The notes beneath the pieces are model-generated. The model saw only the letters and a list, made by a program, of their open reading frames with translations, searched no databases and had not been told where the DNA came from. Shown one piece after another: positions 44,717 through 52,888 of a stretch of 64,000 bases of DNA (position 1 is the stretch's first letter; each line of letters starts with the position of its first letter). Both the position numbers and the translations under genes were made by a program. Source of the stretch: Microbacterium sediminis (GTDB taxonomy: Bacteria; Actinomycetota; Actinomycetes; Actinomycetales; Microbacteriaceae); the NCBI RefSeq assembly GCF_004564075.1, contig NZ_CP038256.1, positions 1,612,001 to 1,676,000 on the forward strand, read 5' to 3'.

Positions 44717-45513
44717 GCATTGAGGCTGTGGGCGAAGTAGCCGACCTCGCCGTTGACGTTGACGTACTGGGCGTCGAAGCTCGTGCCGCCCTCGGCCAGC
44801 GCCTTGCGCAGCACGGCGCGCACCTCGGCGAGCAGGCGGTTCGCGGCGCGGGTGGACAGGTCGGCCGCGCGCGTCTCGGGGTGCAGGCGCGCGGCCCACA
44901 GCGCCTCATCGGCGTAGATGTTGCCGACGCCGCTGATCACGCTCTGGTCCAGCAGCACCCGCTTGACGGCCGACGACCGGCGGGCCAGCGCGCGGCGGAA
45001 GCCGGCGTCGTCGAAGGCCGGATCGAGCGGGTCGCGGGCGATGTGCGCGGCCTGCGCCGGCACGAGCGGCGCGTCGTCGCCGAAGCCTCCGGCGGCACCG
45101 TCGAGCGTCGGGATGAGCGGATCGATCGCCAGCGATCCGAAGGTGCGCTGATCGGCGAAGACCACGGCGAGCTCCCCGTGCTCCGGGTGCGCGATCGCGA
45201 AGCGCACGCGCTCGTGCCGCTCCGCAGGAGCACCGGGCGCCCGCAGCAGCATCTGCCCGCTCATGCCGAGGTGCACCATGAGGGCCTCGGCGCCGGCGGC
45301 GGGATCGTCCGCCAGCATCAACCAGAGGAACTTGCCGCGACGGGCCGTCCCCCGCACGGCGCGGCCGGCCAGGCGCGCCTCGAAGTCGGCCGGGGATCCC
45401 GCGTGTCGCGTGAGGGCGCGCGGGTCGAACACCTCGACGCCGAGGATCGTAGCGCCCGTGACGGCGGGAGCGAGTCCCGCGCGGACGACCTCGACCTCGG
45501 GGAGCTCAGGCAC
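44608..45513 (-). CDS. mutM: Formamidopyrimidine-DNA glycosylase
   Basis: 301 residues. It excises 8-oxoguanine and ring-opened purines. The catalytic N-terminus is PELPEVEVVRAGLAP (Pro1, Glu2 after Met removal); other marks are VHLGMSGQMLLRAPG, the H2TH region QSVISGVGNIYADEALWAAR and the C-terminal zinc finger with CPRCG and FCPRC (all four Cys present). It overlaps rnc by eight bases. Its last 109 bases overlap the convergent carboxypeptidase gene. Confidence 0.97.
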   Translation of the reverse strand: MPELPEVEVVRAGLAPAVTGATILGVEVFDPRALTRHAGSPADFEARLAGRAVRGTARRGKFLWLMLADDPAAGAEALMVHLGMSGQMLLRAPGAPAERHERVRFAIAHPEHGELAVVFADQRTFGSLAIDPLIPTLDGAAGGFGDDAPLVPAQAAHIARDPLDPAFDDAGFRRALARRSSAVKRVLLDQSVISGVGNIYADEALWAARLHPETRAADLSTRAANRLLAEVRAVLRKALAEGGTSFDAQYVNVNGEVGYFAHSLNAYGRAGQPCPRCGRAIVRVAFTNRSSHFCPRCQRVR

Positions 45514-46210
45514 CGGCGACGGACTCCTGCGCCTGGGCCTCGCGCCACAGTCGCAGGGCCGCGGCCATCTCGGCCTGCTTCTTGCTCGTGCCCTGACCGG
45601 AGGCCTGGTGGTCGCCCACGGTGATGACGGCCGTGAAGCGCCGGTCGTGCGACGGGCCCTCGGCCGTCACCTCGTAGCTGGGCGGCGCGACGCCCCAGCG
45701 GGCGGCGAGTTCCTGCACGGCCGTCTTGGGATCGACGGCGGCGCCGTAGCGCTCCGGATCCTCGACGAGCGGCGTGATGAGGCGCTGCACGAGCGCGAGC
45801 GCCTCGGCGCGGCCGGCCGAGAGGAACACGGCGCCGAAGATCGCCTCGGTGGCGTCGGCGAGGATCGAGTCCTTCTCGCGTCCGCCCGTCTGCTCCTCGC
45901 CGCGGCCGAGCTTGAGGTGCTCGCCGAGCCCGATCCCGCGCGCGACGTCGGCCAGCGCGAGCATCGACACGACACTGGCGCGGCGCTTCGACAGCGTGCC
46001 CTCCGACTCGTCGGGGAAGCGCTCGTAGAGCAGCGACGTCACGGCGAGGCTGAGCACCGAGTCGCCGAGGAACTCGAGGCGCTCGTTGTGCGGCACGCCG
46101 CCGTGCTCGTAGGCCCACGACCGATGCGTGAGCGCCAAATCGAGAAGCTCGGCGTCGATGTCGACGCCGAGCTTCTCGATCAGGGAAATGCGACCCTTGA
46201 TCTCCGTCAC
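45506..46210 (-). CDS. rnc: Ribonuclease III
   Basis: 234 residues. It cleaves double-stranded RNA in rRNA precursors and regulatory duplexes. The signature NERLEFLGDSVLSLAVTSLL is at about 43-62, the second acidic site is DSILADATEAIFGAVFLSAG, and the C-terminal double-stranded RNA-binding domain is DPKTAVQELAARWGVAPP with GQGTSKKQAEMAAALRLW. The gene sits ten bases after rpmF and overlaps mutM, so rpmF-rnc-mutM is one unit. Confidence 0.98.
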   Translation of the reverse strand: MTEIKGRISLIEKLGVDIDAELLDLALTHRSWAYEHGGVPHNERLEFLGDSVLSLAVTSLLYERFPDESEGTLSKRRASVVSMLALADVARGIGLGEHLKLGRGEEQTGGREKDSILADATEAIFGAVFLSAGRAEALALVQRLITPLVEDPERYGAAVDPKTAVQELAARWGVAPPSYEVTAEGPSHDRRFTAVITVGDHQASGQGTSKKQAEMAAALRLWREAQAQESVAGA

Positions 46211-46220
46211 GGGACGGGGA

Positions 46221-46430
46221 TCAGACGTCGGCGACCTTGCGGCCCTTGTACTCCAGGAACAGCTCGGTGCCCTGCGAGTCGGTCACGACCTTGGCCTGGT
46301 GGGGACGGCTGTAGACGACCTTGCCGTTCTCGATGGTCTTGACGAGCGTGGGGGCCTCCGCCTTCCACTGCGCGCGGCGCGAGCGGGTGTTGGAACGGGA
46401 GACCTTCCGCTTCGGGGGGTTACCTGCCAT
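46221..46430 (-). CDS. rpmF: 50S ribosomal protein L32
   Basis: 69 residues: [20 protein letters not shown], then [20 protein letters not shown]. The zinc-binding CXXC pairs of classical L32 are absent, matching the cysteine-free L32 usual in many actinobacteria. The C-terminal [13 protein letters not shown] is longer than the zinc type. It lies between the DUF177 gene, its usual partner, and rnc. Confidence 0.96.
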   Translation of the reverse strand: MAGNPPKRKVSRSNTRSRRAQWKAEAPTLVKTIENGKVVYSRPHQAKVVTDSQGTELFLEYKGRKVADV

Positions 46431-46460
46431 GACTGACTCTCTTCTGTGCTACGGACGCGT

Positions 46461-46985
46461 TCAGGGCGCCTGGTTGTCGTTGAGTTCCTGGAGCGCGGCC
46501 CACCGAGGATCGATGGGGGCCGGCGCTTCACCAGCACCTTCCGCCAGTCGCTCACCCGTGTTCGGGTCGAGCCCGGGGCAATCCGGCTGGCACACCGGCT
46601 GGAATGGAAGCGCGAGGACAATGGCGTCTCTGACCAGATTTTCAAGATCCACGTGGTCGTCTTGAACTTCGAAGTCAGCCGCTTCCCCTCCAGGGTACTC
46701 GAAGAGCTCCTGGAAATCGACTTCGACGCGCTCGTCGATCTCGCGCAGGCAGCGCCCGCACTCACCACGGAAGACGGTCTCGACGTCGCCCGACACGAGG
46801 ATCCCCTCGTGGACGGACTCGAGGCGCACGTCGAGATCGAGCTCCTCGCCCTTCTGAATGGCGACGAGTCCCTCGCCCCAGCGCTCGGGCGCGGGGATGG
46901 TCAGACGGTGCTCGCGCATCTCGCCCGGCTTGCGGACGATGTCGCGCGCGGGCAGCACAAAAGGCCCGGAGAGTCGAGGTTTCAC
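46461..46985 (-). CDS. DUF177 / YceD-family protein
   Basis: 174 residues. The conserved features are the central GECGRCLREIDERVEVDFQE with its CxxC and the later VCQPDCPGLDPNTGERLAEG. The partnership with rpmF is near universal, and the family is linked to 23S rRNA accumulation, so a ribosome-assembly role is likely. The GTG at 46985 begins KPRLSGPFVLPARDIVRKPG. 38 bases separate it from coaD. Confidence 0.92.
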   Translation of the reverse strand: MKPRLSGPFVLPARDIVRKPGEMREHRLTIPAPERWGEGLVAIQKGEELDLDVRLESVHEGILVSGDVETVFRGECGRCLREIDERVEVDFQELFEYPGGEAADFEVQDDHVDLENLVRDAIVLALPFQPVCQPDCPGLDPNTGERLAEGAGEAPAPIDPRWAALQELNDNQAP

Positions 46986-47023
46986 CCATCCATCCTACCG
47001 GCGCGTGGGCGAGCCAGGGCCGG

Positions 47024-47524
47024 TCAGAACTCGCTGGAGCTCGCCTGCGCGAGGTAGCGCGCGACGGGTGCCGGCACGTACGGCGAGACGTCGCCGCCGA
47101 GCCCGGCGACCTGGCGCACGAGCGAGCTGGAGACGACGGAGTTGGCCGGGTCGGCGAGGACGAACACCGTCTCCACGCCGGCGAGGTGGTTGTTCACGAC
47201 CGCCATGGGCGTCTCGTACGCGACGTCGCCCTGCGAGCGGATCCCCTTCACGAGCACCCCGGCGCCGACCTCCTGGGCGTAGTCGACGAGCAGTCCCACG
47301 CTCCACGAGCCGATGATGATATTGCCCGCGATGCCGGCCTCCTCGATCGACTCCTGCAGCAGCGACAAGCGCTGGGCGATCGGGAGCATCGCCTCCTTGT
47401 CCGGGTTGTGCACGACGAGCACGTGCAGCTCGTCGTACAGGCGCGCGGCCCGGCGGATCACATCCATGTGCCCGACGGTGGGCGGATCGAAGGAGCCGGG
47501 GACGACGGCGATCCGGTTGCTCAT
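47024..47524 (-). CDS. coaD: Phosphopantetheine adenylyltransferase
   Basis: 166 residues. It makes dephospho-CoA from 4'-phosphopantetheine and ATP. Family motifs: [20 protein letters not shown] with the TxGH nucleotide motif, [37 protein letters not shown] and [20 protein letters not shown]. It has TAGGCT seven bases before the ATG (leaderless). Ends 38 bases before the DUF177 gene. Confidence 0.97.
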   Translation of the reverse strand: MSNRIAVVPGSFDPPTVGHMDVIRRAARLYDELHVLVVHNPDKEAMLPIAQRLSLLQESIEEAGIAGNIIIGSWSVGLLVDYAQEVGAGVLVKGIRSQGDVAYETPMAVVNNHLAGVETVFVLADPANSVVSSSLVRQVAGLGGDVSPYVPAPVARYLAQASSSEF

Positions 47525-47531
47525 ACCGCTC

Positions 47532-47537
47532 AGCCTA
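47532..47537 (-). promoter_or_regulatory. -10 hexamer TAGGCT of coaD, leaderless spacing
   Basis: TAGGCT on the minus strand ends seven bases before the coaD ATG, directly after the hairpin that follows recG. Confidence 0.55.
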
Positions 47538-47541
47538 CTGG

Positions 47542-47566
47542 GCGCGCGGGCGGCGCCCCCGCGCGC
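47542..47566 (-). terminator. Perfect 9-bp hairpin between recG and coaD
   Basis: GCGCGCGGG (47542-47550), loop CGGCGCC, CCCGCGCGC (47558-47566). It begins at the base after the recG stop. There is no T-run, but the stem is all G-C. It likely separates recG transcripts from coaD. Confidence 0.6.
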
Positions 47567-49741
47567 TCAGGCCTTCGACAGCGCGGCCCGCTCCTCCTGC
47601 GTCACCCGCCGCTGGAGGGCGTCGGCGAGGCCCGGATGGGCGGCCAGCGTGGGGTCGGCGGCGAGGATCTGCTCGGCCGCGGCGCGCGCCCGGGCGATCA
47701 GGTCGGCGTCCTTGACCACCCGCAGCAGCCGCAGCGACGAACGCGATCCCGACTGCGCGTCGCCGAGCACGTCGCCCTCGCCGCGAAGCTCCAGGTCGAC
47801 CTCGGCCAGCTCGAACCCGTCGAGCGTGGCGGCGACGGCCTCCACCCGCGCGCGGGCGGGCGTCTCGGCCGGGGCCTCGGTCACGAGCAGGCACAGCCCC
47901 GGCACCCCGCCGCGACCCACGCGGCCCCGCAGCTGGTGCAGCTGCGAGACGCCGAAGCGATCGGCGTCGAGGATCACCATGGTCGAGGCGTTGGGCACGT
48001 CCACGCCCACCTCGATCACGGTCGTCGCCACGAGCACGTCGATCTCGCCGCGCGCGAACGACTGCATCACGCGGTCCTTCTCGTCGCCGGGCATCTTGCC
48101 GTGCAGCGTGGCGATCCGCAGCCGGCCGACCCGCGGGTGGGTGGCGAGGAGCTCGGCGACCTGCACCACGCCCCAGCGGGCGCCCTTCTGCTCCCCCTCG
48201 ACCTCGGGGGCCAGCGCGTCGGGATCGTCCTCGAGCGCCGCCTCGCCCTTGGCGTCGAGATCGATCGCGGAGCACACCACGAAGACCTGATGCCCCTTCT
48301 CGACCTCCTCGGCGGCGCGATCCCACACGCGCCCGAACCAGGCCGGCTTCTCGGCGAGGGGCGCGACGTAGGTCTCGATCCCGGCGCGCCCGGCGGGCAT
48401 CGTCCGGATCGTCGACACGTCGAGGTCGCCGAACACGGTCATCGCCACGGTGCGCGGGATCGGCGTGGCCGTGAGCACCAGGGCGTGCGGCGCCGTGCCC
48501 TTGGCGCGCAGCGTCTCGCGCTGCTCCACGCCGAACCGGTGCTGCTCGTCCACCACGACGAGGCCGAGATCGGCGAAGGTGGTCTTGTCGCTCAGCAGCG
48601 CGTGCGTGCCGACGACGATGAGCGCCTGCCCCGACGCCACCCGCAGCGCCGCCTTGCGCCGCTCGGCCGCGCCCATCTGGCCCGTGAGCAGCGTGGGCAT
48701 CAGCTGCGGCGCCAGCTCGGGGCCGAGCATGCGCGTGATCGAGCGCAGGTGCTGCGCGGCGAGCACCTCGGTGGGCGCGATGAGCGCCGACTGCCCTCCC
48801 GACTCGGCCACCTGCAGCATCGCCCGCAGCGCCACGAGCGTCTTGCCGGAGCCGACCTCGCCCTGCACGAGCCGGTTCATCGGCCAGTCCGCCACGAGGT
48901 CGCTCGCGATGCGATCGCCCACCGCCACCTGATCGGGCGTGCGCGCGAACGGCAGGGCCGCGTCGAAGCGCTCGAGCAGCCCCCCGGGCGCGGCGGGGCG
49001 CGGCCGCGAGTCGAGCTCGCGCACCAGCTGCCGCTGCTGGGCCAGCGCGGCCTGCAGCACGAGCGCCTCGTGCGTGCGCAGCGTGTGACGCGCCTCGTCG
49101 GCATCCTCCTCGGACGCGGGCCGATGGATCTTCTCGATCGCCTCACGCGCCGGCAGGAGGTTCTCGCGGGTGCGCATGTCGTCGGGGATCGGATCGGGGA
49201 CGTCGCCGAGACCGTCGAGCACCACGGCGACCGCCTTCTGGATCTCCCAGCTGGGCGTCTGCGCGGTGGCGGGATACAGCGGCACGGGCTGCTTCGCCCA
49301 CTCCTCGGCGTGGCGCTGCGCGTCCTCGCCGTCGTCGAAGAGCTGGAAGTTCGGGTGGGCGAACTGCATCTTGCCGGCGTAGTACCCGACCTTGCCGCTG
49401 AACACCCCGCGCCGCCCGGGGCGCAGATCGCGCTCCCGCCAGGCCTGGTTGAAGAACGTCAGCGAGGCCTGGCCGCGGCCGTCGGTGATCACGACCTCGA
49501 GGATGCTGCCGCGGCGGTTGCGCATCGGCCGCGTGCCGACCGACACCACCTCGGCGACGATCGTGACGGTGTCGCCCTCGGCGAGCCCGCGGATGGGCGT
49601 GAGCTCGCCGCGCACGGCATAGCGACGCGGGTAGTGGGCCACCAGATCGCCCACCGTCTCCATGCCGAACGCCTTCTTCAGCCCGCCGGCCTCCTTGGCG
49701 GGGAGGGCCGTGGCCAGCGGCGTGTCGAGCGTGAACGGCAT
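47567..49741 (-). CDS. recG: ATP-dependent DNA helicase RecG
   Basis: 724 residues. It reverses stalled forks and processes Holliday-type junctions. An N-terminal wedge/OB region (TPIRGLAEGDTVTIVAEVVS) precedes the helicase core. Motif I GEVGSGKTLVALRAML (about 290), Ia IAPTEVLAAQHLRS, motif II DEQH in VVVDEQHRFGVEQRE, III LTATPIPRTVAMT, and motifs V/VI in VATTVIEVGVDVPNASTMVI and QLRGRVGRGG. The TRG-type C-terminus follows. TAGACT lies six bases upstream of the ATG. Divergent from rsmD by 58 bases. Confidence 0.97.
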   Translation of the reverse strand: MPFTLDTPLATALPAKEAGGLKKAFGMETVGDLVAHYPRRYAVRGELTPIRGLAEGDTVTIVAEVVSVGTRPMRNRRGSILEVVITDGRGQASLTFFNQAWRERDLRPGRRGVFSGKVGYYAGKMQFAHPNFQLFDDGEDAQRHAEEWAKQPVPLYPATAQTPSWEIQKAVAVVLDGLGDVPDPIPDDMRTRENLLPAREAIEKIHRPASEEDADEARHTLRTHEALVLQAALAQQRQLVRELDSRPRPAAPGGLLERFDAALPFARTPDQVAVGDRIASDLVADWPMNRLVQGEVGSGKTLVALRAMLQVAESGGQSALIAPTEVLAAQHLRSITRMLGPELAPQLMPTLLTGQMGAAERRKAALRVASGQALIVVGTHALLSDKTTFADLGLVVVDEQHRFGVEQRETLRAKGTAPHALVLTATPIPRTVAMTVFGDLDVSTIRTMPAGRAGIETYVAPLAEKPAWFGRVWDRAAEEVEKGHQVFVVCSAIDLDAKGEAALEDDPDALAPEVEGEQKGARWGVVQVAELLATHPRVGRLRIATLHGKMPGDEKDRVMQSFARGEIDVLVATTVIEVGVDVPNASTMVILDADRFGVSQLHQLRGRVGRGGVPGLCLLVTEAPAETPARARVEAVAATLDGFELAEVDLELRGEGDVLGDAQSGSRSSLRLLRVVKDADLIARARAAAEQILAADPTLAAHPGLADALQRRVTQEERAALSKA

Positions 49742-49747
49742 GGGGCG

Positions 49748-49753
49748 AGTCTA
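49748..49753 (-). promoter_or_regulatory. -10 hexamer TAGACT of recG, leaderless spacing
   Basis: TAGACT on the minus strand ends six bases before the recG ATG. Confidence 0.55.
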
Positions 49754-49787
49754 GGGCGGCGGTCCGACAGCGCCGCGACGGCGCGGA

Positions 49788-49793
49788 TATCGT
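49788..49793 (+). promoter_or_regulatory. -10 hexamer TATCGT of rsmD, leaderless spacing
   Basis: TATCGT ends six bases before the rsmD GTG. With the recG hexamer it makes a compact back-to-back promoter pair in 58 bases. Confidence 0.55.
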
Positions 49794-49799
49794 GGGCGG

Positions 49800-50363
49800 G
49801 TGACGAGGATCATCGCGGGAGCGGCCGGCGGCGTGCGGCTGGAGGTGCCGGCGGCGGGCACGCGACCCACGAGCGACCGGGTGCGGGAGTCGCTGTTCGG
49901 CGCGCTGGAGAGCACCGGGCTGCTCGACGGCACGACCGTGCTCGACCTCTACGCCGGCTCGGGCGCCCTGGGCCTCGAGGCCCTCAGCCGCGGGGCGGCG
50001 GCGGTCGACCTCGTGGAGAAGTCGGCGCGCGCCGCCGCCATCGCGCGCGGCAACGCCGAGCGGGTCGCGAAGGCGGCCGGGCGCGCGGCCCGGGTGCACC
50101 AGGCGGCGGTGCTCGCCTTCCTCACCACCGCGCGCGGCCCCTACGACCTCGCCTTCCTCGACCCGCCGTACGACGTGCCGAACGACGCCGTCACCGACGA
50201 TCTGCGCGCGCTGGCCCCGCTGCTCGCGCCCGATGCGATCGTCGTCCTCGAGCGGGCCACGCGCTCGGGCGCGCCCGACTGGCAGGCCGCGGGCCTGGTG
50301 CCGCTGCGCGATCGCGGCTACGGCGACACGACGCTGTGGTGGGGCGAGCCGCCGCAGCGCTGA
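49800..50363 (+). CDS. rsmD: 16S rRNA (guanine-966-N2)-methyltransferase RsmD
   Basis: 187 residues. N-terminal RIIAGAAGGVRLEVPAAGTR and PTSDRVRESLFGALES are the usual RsmD opening. SAM loop VLDLYAGSGALGLEALSRGA and catalytic motif LAFLDPPYDVP follow. It methylates G966 of 16S rRNA during 30S assembly. The stop touches that of the next gene on the other strand (TGATCA). Confidence 0.95.
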   Translation: MTRIIAGAAGGVRLEVPAAGTRPTSDRVRESLFGALESTGLLDGTTVLDLYAGSGALGLEALSRGAAAVDLVEKSARAAAIARGNAERVAKAAGRAARVHQAAVLAFLTTARGPYDLAFLDPPYDVPNDAVTDDLRALAPLLAPDAIVVLERATRSGAPDWQAAGLVPLRDRGYGDTTLWWGEPPQR

Positions 50364-51338
<975 letters not shown>

Positions 51339-51357
51339 CCTGCGGTCCCTTCTCGAT

Positions 51358-51573
51358 TCATTCGGGGTAGCTGAACACGTCGTCGAGCCGCACGCCGAGG
51401 GCGCGGGCGATGAGGAAGGCGACCTCCAGCGACGGCGAGTACCGCCCGTGCTCGATCGCGATGAGGGTCTGCCGCGTCACGCCCACGCGCCGGGCCAGCT
51501 CGGTCTGCGTCATCTCGCCCGCCTCCGCGCGGAGGCGCCGGATGTCGTTGGTCACCTTGGTGGGCTTCACCAT
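51358..51573 (-). CDS. XRE-family (YozG-like) transcriptional regulator
   Basis: 71 residues, essentially only a helix-turn-helix: RRLRAEAGEMTQTELARRVG and VTRQTLIAIEHGRYSPSLEV, then AFLIARALGVRLDDVFSYPE. Single-domain regulators of this kind usually pair with a small membrane protein in one operon, as here (seven-base overlap with the upstream gene). Two related palindromes at the operon promoter are the likely binding sites. Confidence 0.93.
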   Translation of the reverse strand: MVKPTKVTNDIRRLRAEAGEMTQTELARRVGVTRQTLIAIEHGRYSPSLEVAFLIARALGVRLDDVFSYPE

Positions 51574-52009
51574 CGCAGATCGAAGTCCCCGCGGTAGCAG
51601 ATCACGCGCGCGACGCCGCTGACGATGGCCGAGAGGAAGAAGCCGAGGAAGATCGCGTTGGCGATCCAGAACGCCGAGGCATCGAGCATGGCCAGGACCA
51701 TTGCGCCCAGGGCGCCGATGACGAGGAACGACGATCCGACGCGCTCCCCCATCGGGCGATCGCCGTGTCGCGCTCGTCCGGCTTCGCCGCTTCCCGATCG
51801 GTGTACACGCGGAAGATCGCGTGCAGCACCATCGAGAGCACGACCGATCCGATGATCGTCCAGATCATGGGCCAGGCGAACGCCTTCTCCGGCAGCGGGA
51901 GATCGGGCGAGCCCTGGTGCAGGAGCAGCAGGTAGACGGGGTAGCCGACGATCGCGAGCACGAGGGAGATCCACGCGCTGCGCTCCGCCGGTGCGATCGA
52001 TGACCCCAT
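51567..52009 (-). pseudogene. Four-helix membrane partner of the XRE regulator, frameshifted in a homopolymer
   Basis: From the ATG at 52009: MGSSIAPAERSAWISLVLAI, then VGYPVYLLLLHQG and a second helix IWTIIGSVVLSMVLHAIFRV ending at YTDREAAKPDERDTAIARWG. The frame then fails; the other frame picks up GERVGSSFLVIGALGAMVLA and two more helices to YRGDFDLRW and the stop at 51567. The join is a run of five C at 51746-51750 (GGGGG in the gene); a sixth base would restore one frame. It may be a true loss, phase variation in a G-run, or a sequencing error. Conserved DERD before the third helix is family-typical. Confidence 0.75.
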
Positions 52010-52024
52010 GATCCGCTCCTGCCG

Positions 52025-52042
52025 TGTAAAGAAAATTTGACA
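52025..52042. promoter_or_regulatory. Putative XRE operator, site B
   Basis: TGTAAAGAAAATTTGACA, a near-palindrome. Read on the operon strand it matches site A at 14 of 18 positions (shared TGTmAAAwwTTCTTkACA). It lies between the -10 hexamer and the AGGAG-type ribosome site. Confidence 0.6.
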
Positions 52043-52047
52043 GGCCC

Positions 52048-52077
52048 ACGGTATCGCCGCCCGCGACAGAGTGTCAA
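52048..52077 (-). promoter_or_regulatory. Promoter of the membrane-protein/XRE operon
   Basis: On the minus strand TTGACA (52077-52072), an 18-base spacer, then TACCGT (52053-52048). The -35 is a perfect consensus and is embedded in operator site A. Confidence 0.65.
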
Positions 52078-52089
52078 GAATTTTTTACA
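52072..52089. promoter_or_regulatory. Putative XRE operator, site A
   Basis: TGTCAAGAATTTTTTACA, a near-palindrome with TGTmAA/TTkACA ends that contains the -35 hexamer. Its centre is 47 bases from that of site B. The region is far more AT-rich than the genome average. Confidence 0.6.
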
Positions 52090-52142
52090 CACGAGGAATG
52101 TCGGATGCGTTCGACAGAATCTTCCCCATCGCTCGATTTCAT

Positions 52143-52158
52143 TCGAACATCCGTTCTA
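52143..52158 (+). promoter_or_regulatory. LexA (SOS) box before imuA
   Basis: TCGAACATCCGTTCTA differs by one base from a perfect TCGAACnnnnGTTCGA actinobacterial SOS box. It lies 16 bases before the start, directly against a TAATAT -10 hexamer (52157-52162). Confidence 0.85.
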
Positions 52159-52174
52159 ATATGAGGAGATGGGG

Positions 52175-52888
52175 ATGGCCATCGCTTCGATCGCCGCCGC
52201 GGAGGACTCGACGACGCGGATGGATGTGCTGCGCCTGCGCGAGCAGATCGATCGGATGCAGCGCCGCACGGCCCGCGTCGACGCCCTGCCCGTGCCCGGA
52301 CCGCTGTCGCCGCTCTTCCCCGAGGGCGGCCTGCGCCCCGGGGCCGCCTATGCCCTGCCGCCCGGCGAGACGGGGCTGCTGCTGTCGCTGCTCGGCGAGG
52401 TGTCGCGGACGGGGGCGTGGTGCGCCGTCGTGGGGGTTCCGGAGCTCTCGGTCGAGGCGGCCGAGGGGCACGGCGTCGACCTGTCCCGGCTGGCGCTCCT
52501 TCCCTCCCCCGGCGGCCGCTGGCTGCAGGCCGCCTCGGCCGCCGCCGAGGTGTTCCCCCTCGTCGCCGTGCGCCCGCCCAGCCGGCCCGGCACGACCGAG
52601 GTGGCGCGCCTCGAGGCCCGGCTGCGGGATCGCGGGGCCGCGCTGATCAGTCTCGGCGGCTGGCCGGGGGCCGACGCCGAGATCGCCACGGCCGATCCGG
52701 AGTGGCGCGGCATCGGCCAGGGGCACGGGCTGATCTCCTCCCGCGCCCTGACGATCTCGCTCACGGGGCGCCGGGTGCCGCGTTCCCGTCGCACCCGCGT
52801 GCTGCTGCCCGGCCCGACGGGGCACGTCGAGAACCTGCCGACGCCGGACGCCGCCCGCCGGCCGATCCTGAGCGCGGTGGCCTCATGA
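52175..52888 (+). CDS. imuA: ImuA-like mutasome accessory protein
   Basis: 237 residues, RecA-like in outline: LREQIDRMQRRTARVDALPV, LFPEGGLRPGAAYALPPGET, GLLLSLLGEVSRTGAWCAVV, with no convincing Walker A. It is the first gene of the LexA-controlled imuA-imuB-dnaE2 operon and is thought to help recruit the error-prone polymerase. I chose the ATG at 52175 rather than the one at 52169 because AGGAG (52164-52168) is six bases before it. The stop overlaps imuB (ATGA). Confidence 0.85.
   Translation: MAIASIAAAEDSTTRMDVLRLREQIDRMQRRTARVDALPVPGPLSPLFPEGGLRPGAAYALPPGETGLLLSLLGEVSRTGAWCAVVGVPELSVEAAEGHGVDLSRLALLPSPGGRWLQAASAAAEVFPLVAVRPPSRPGTTEVARLEARLRDRGAALISLGGWPGADAEIATADPEWRGIGQGHGLISSRALTISLTGRRVPRSRRTRVLLPGPTGHVENLPTPDAARRPILSAVAS

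Noticed and set aside
52169..52174. ATG at 52169 as the imuA start
   Set aside because: The AGGAG ribosome site ends directly before it; the ATG six bases on has correct spacing.
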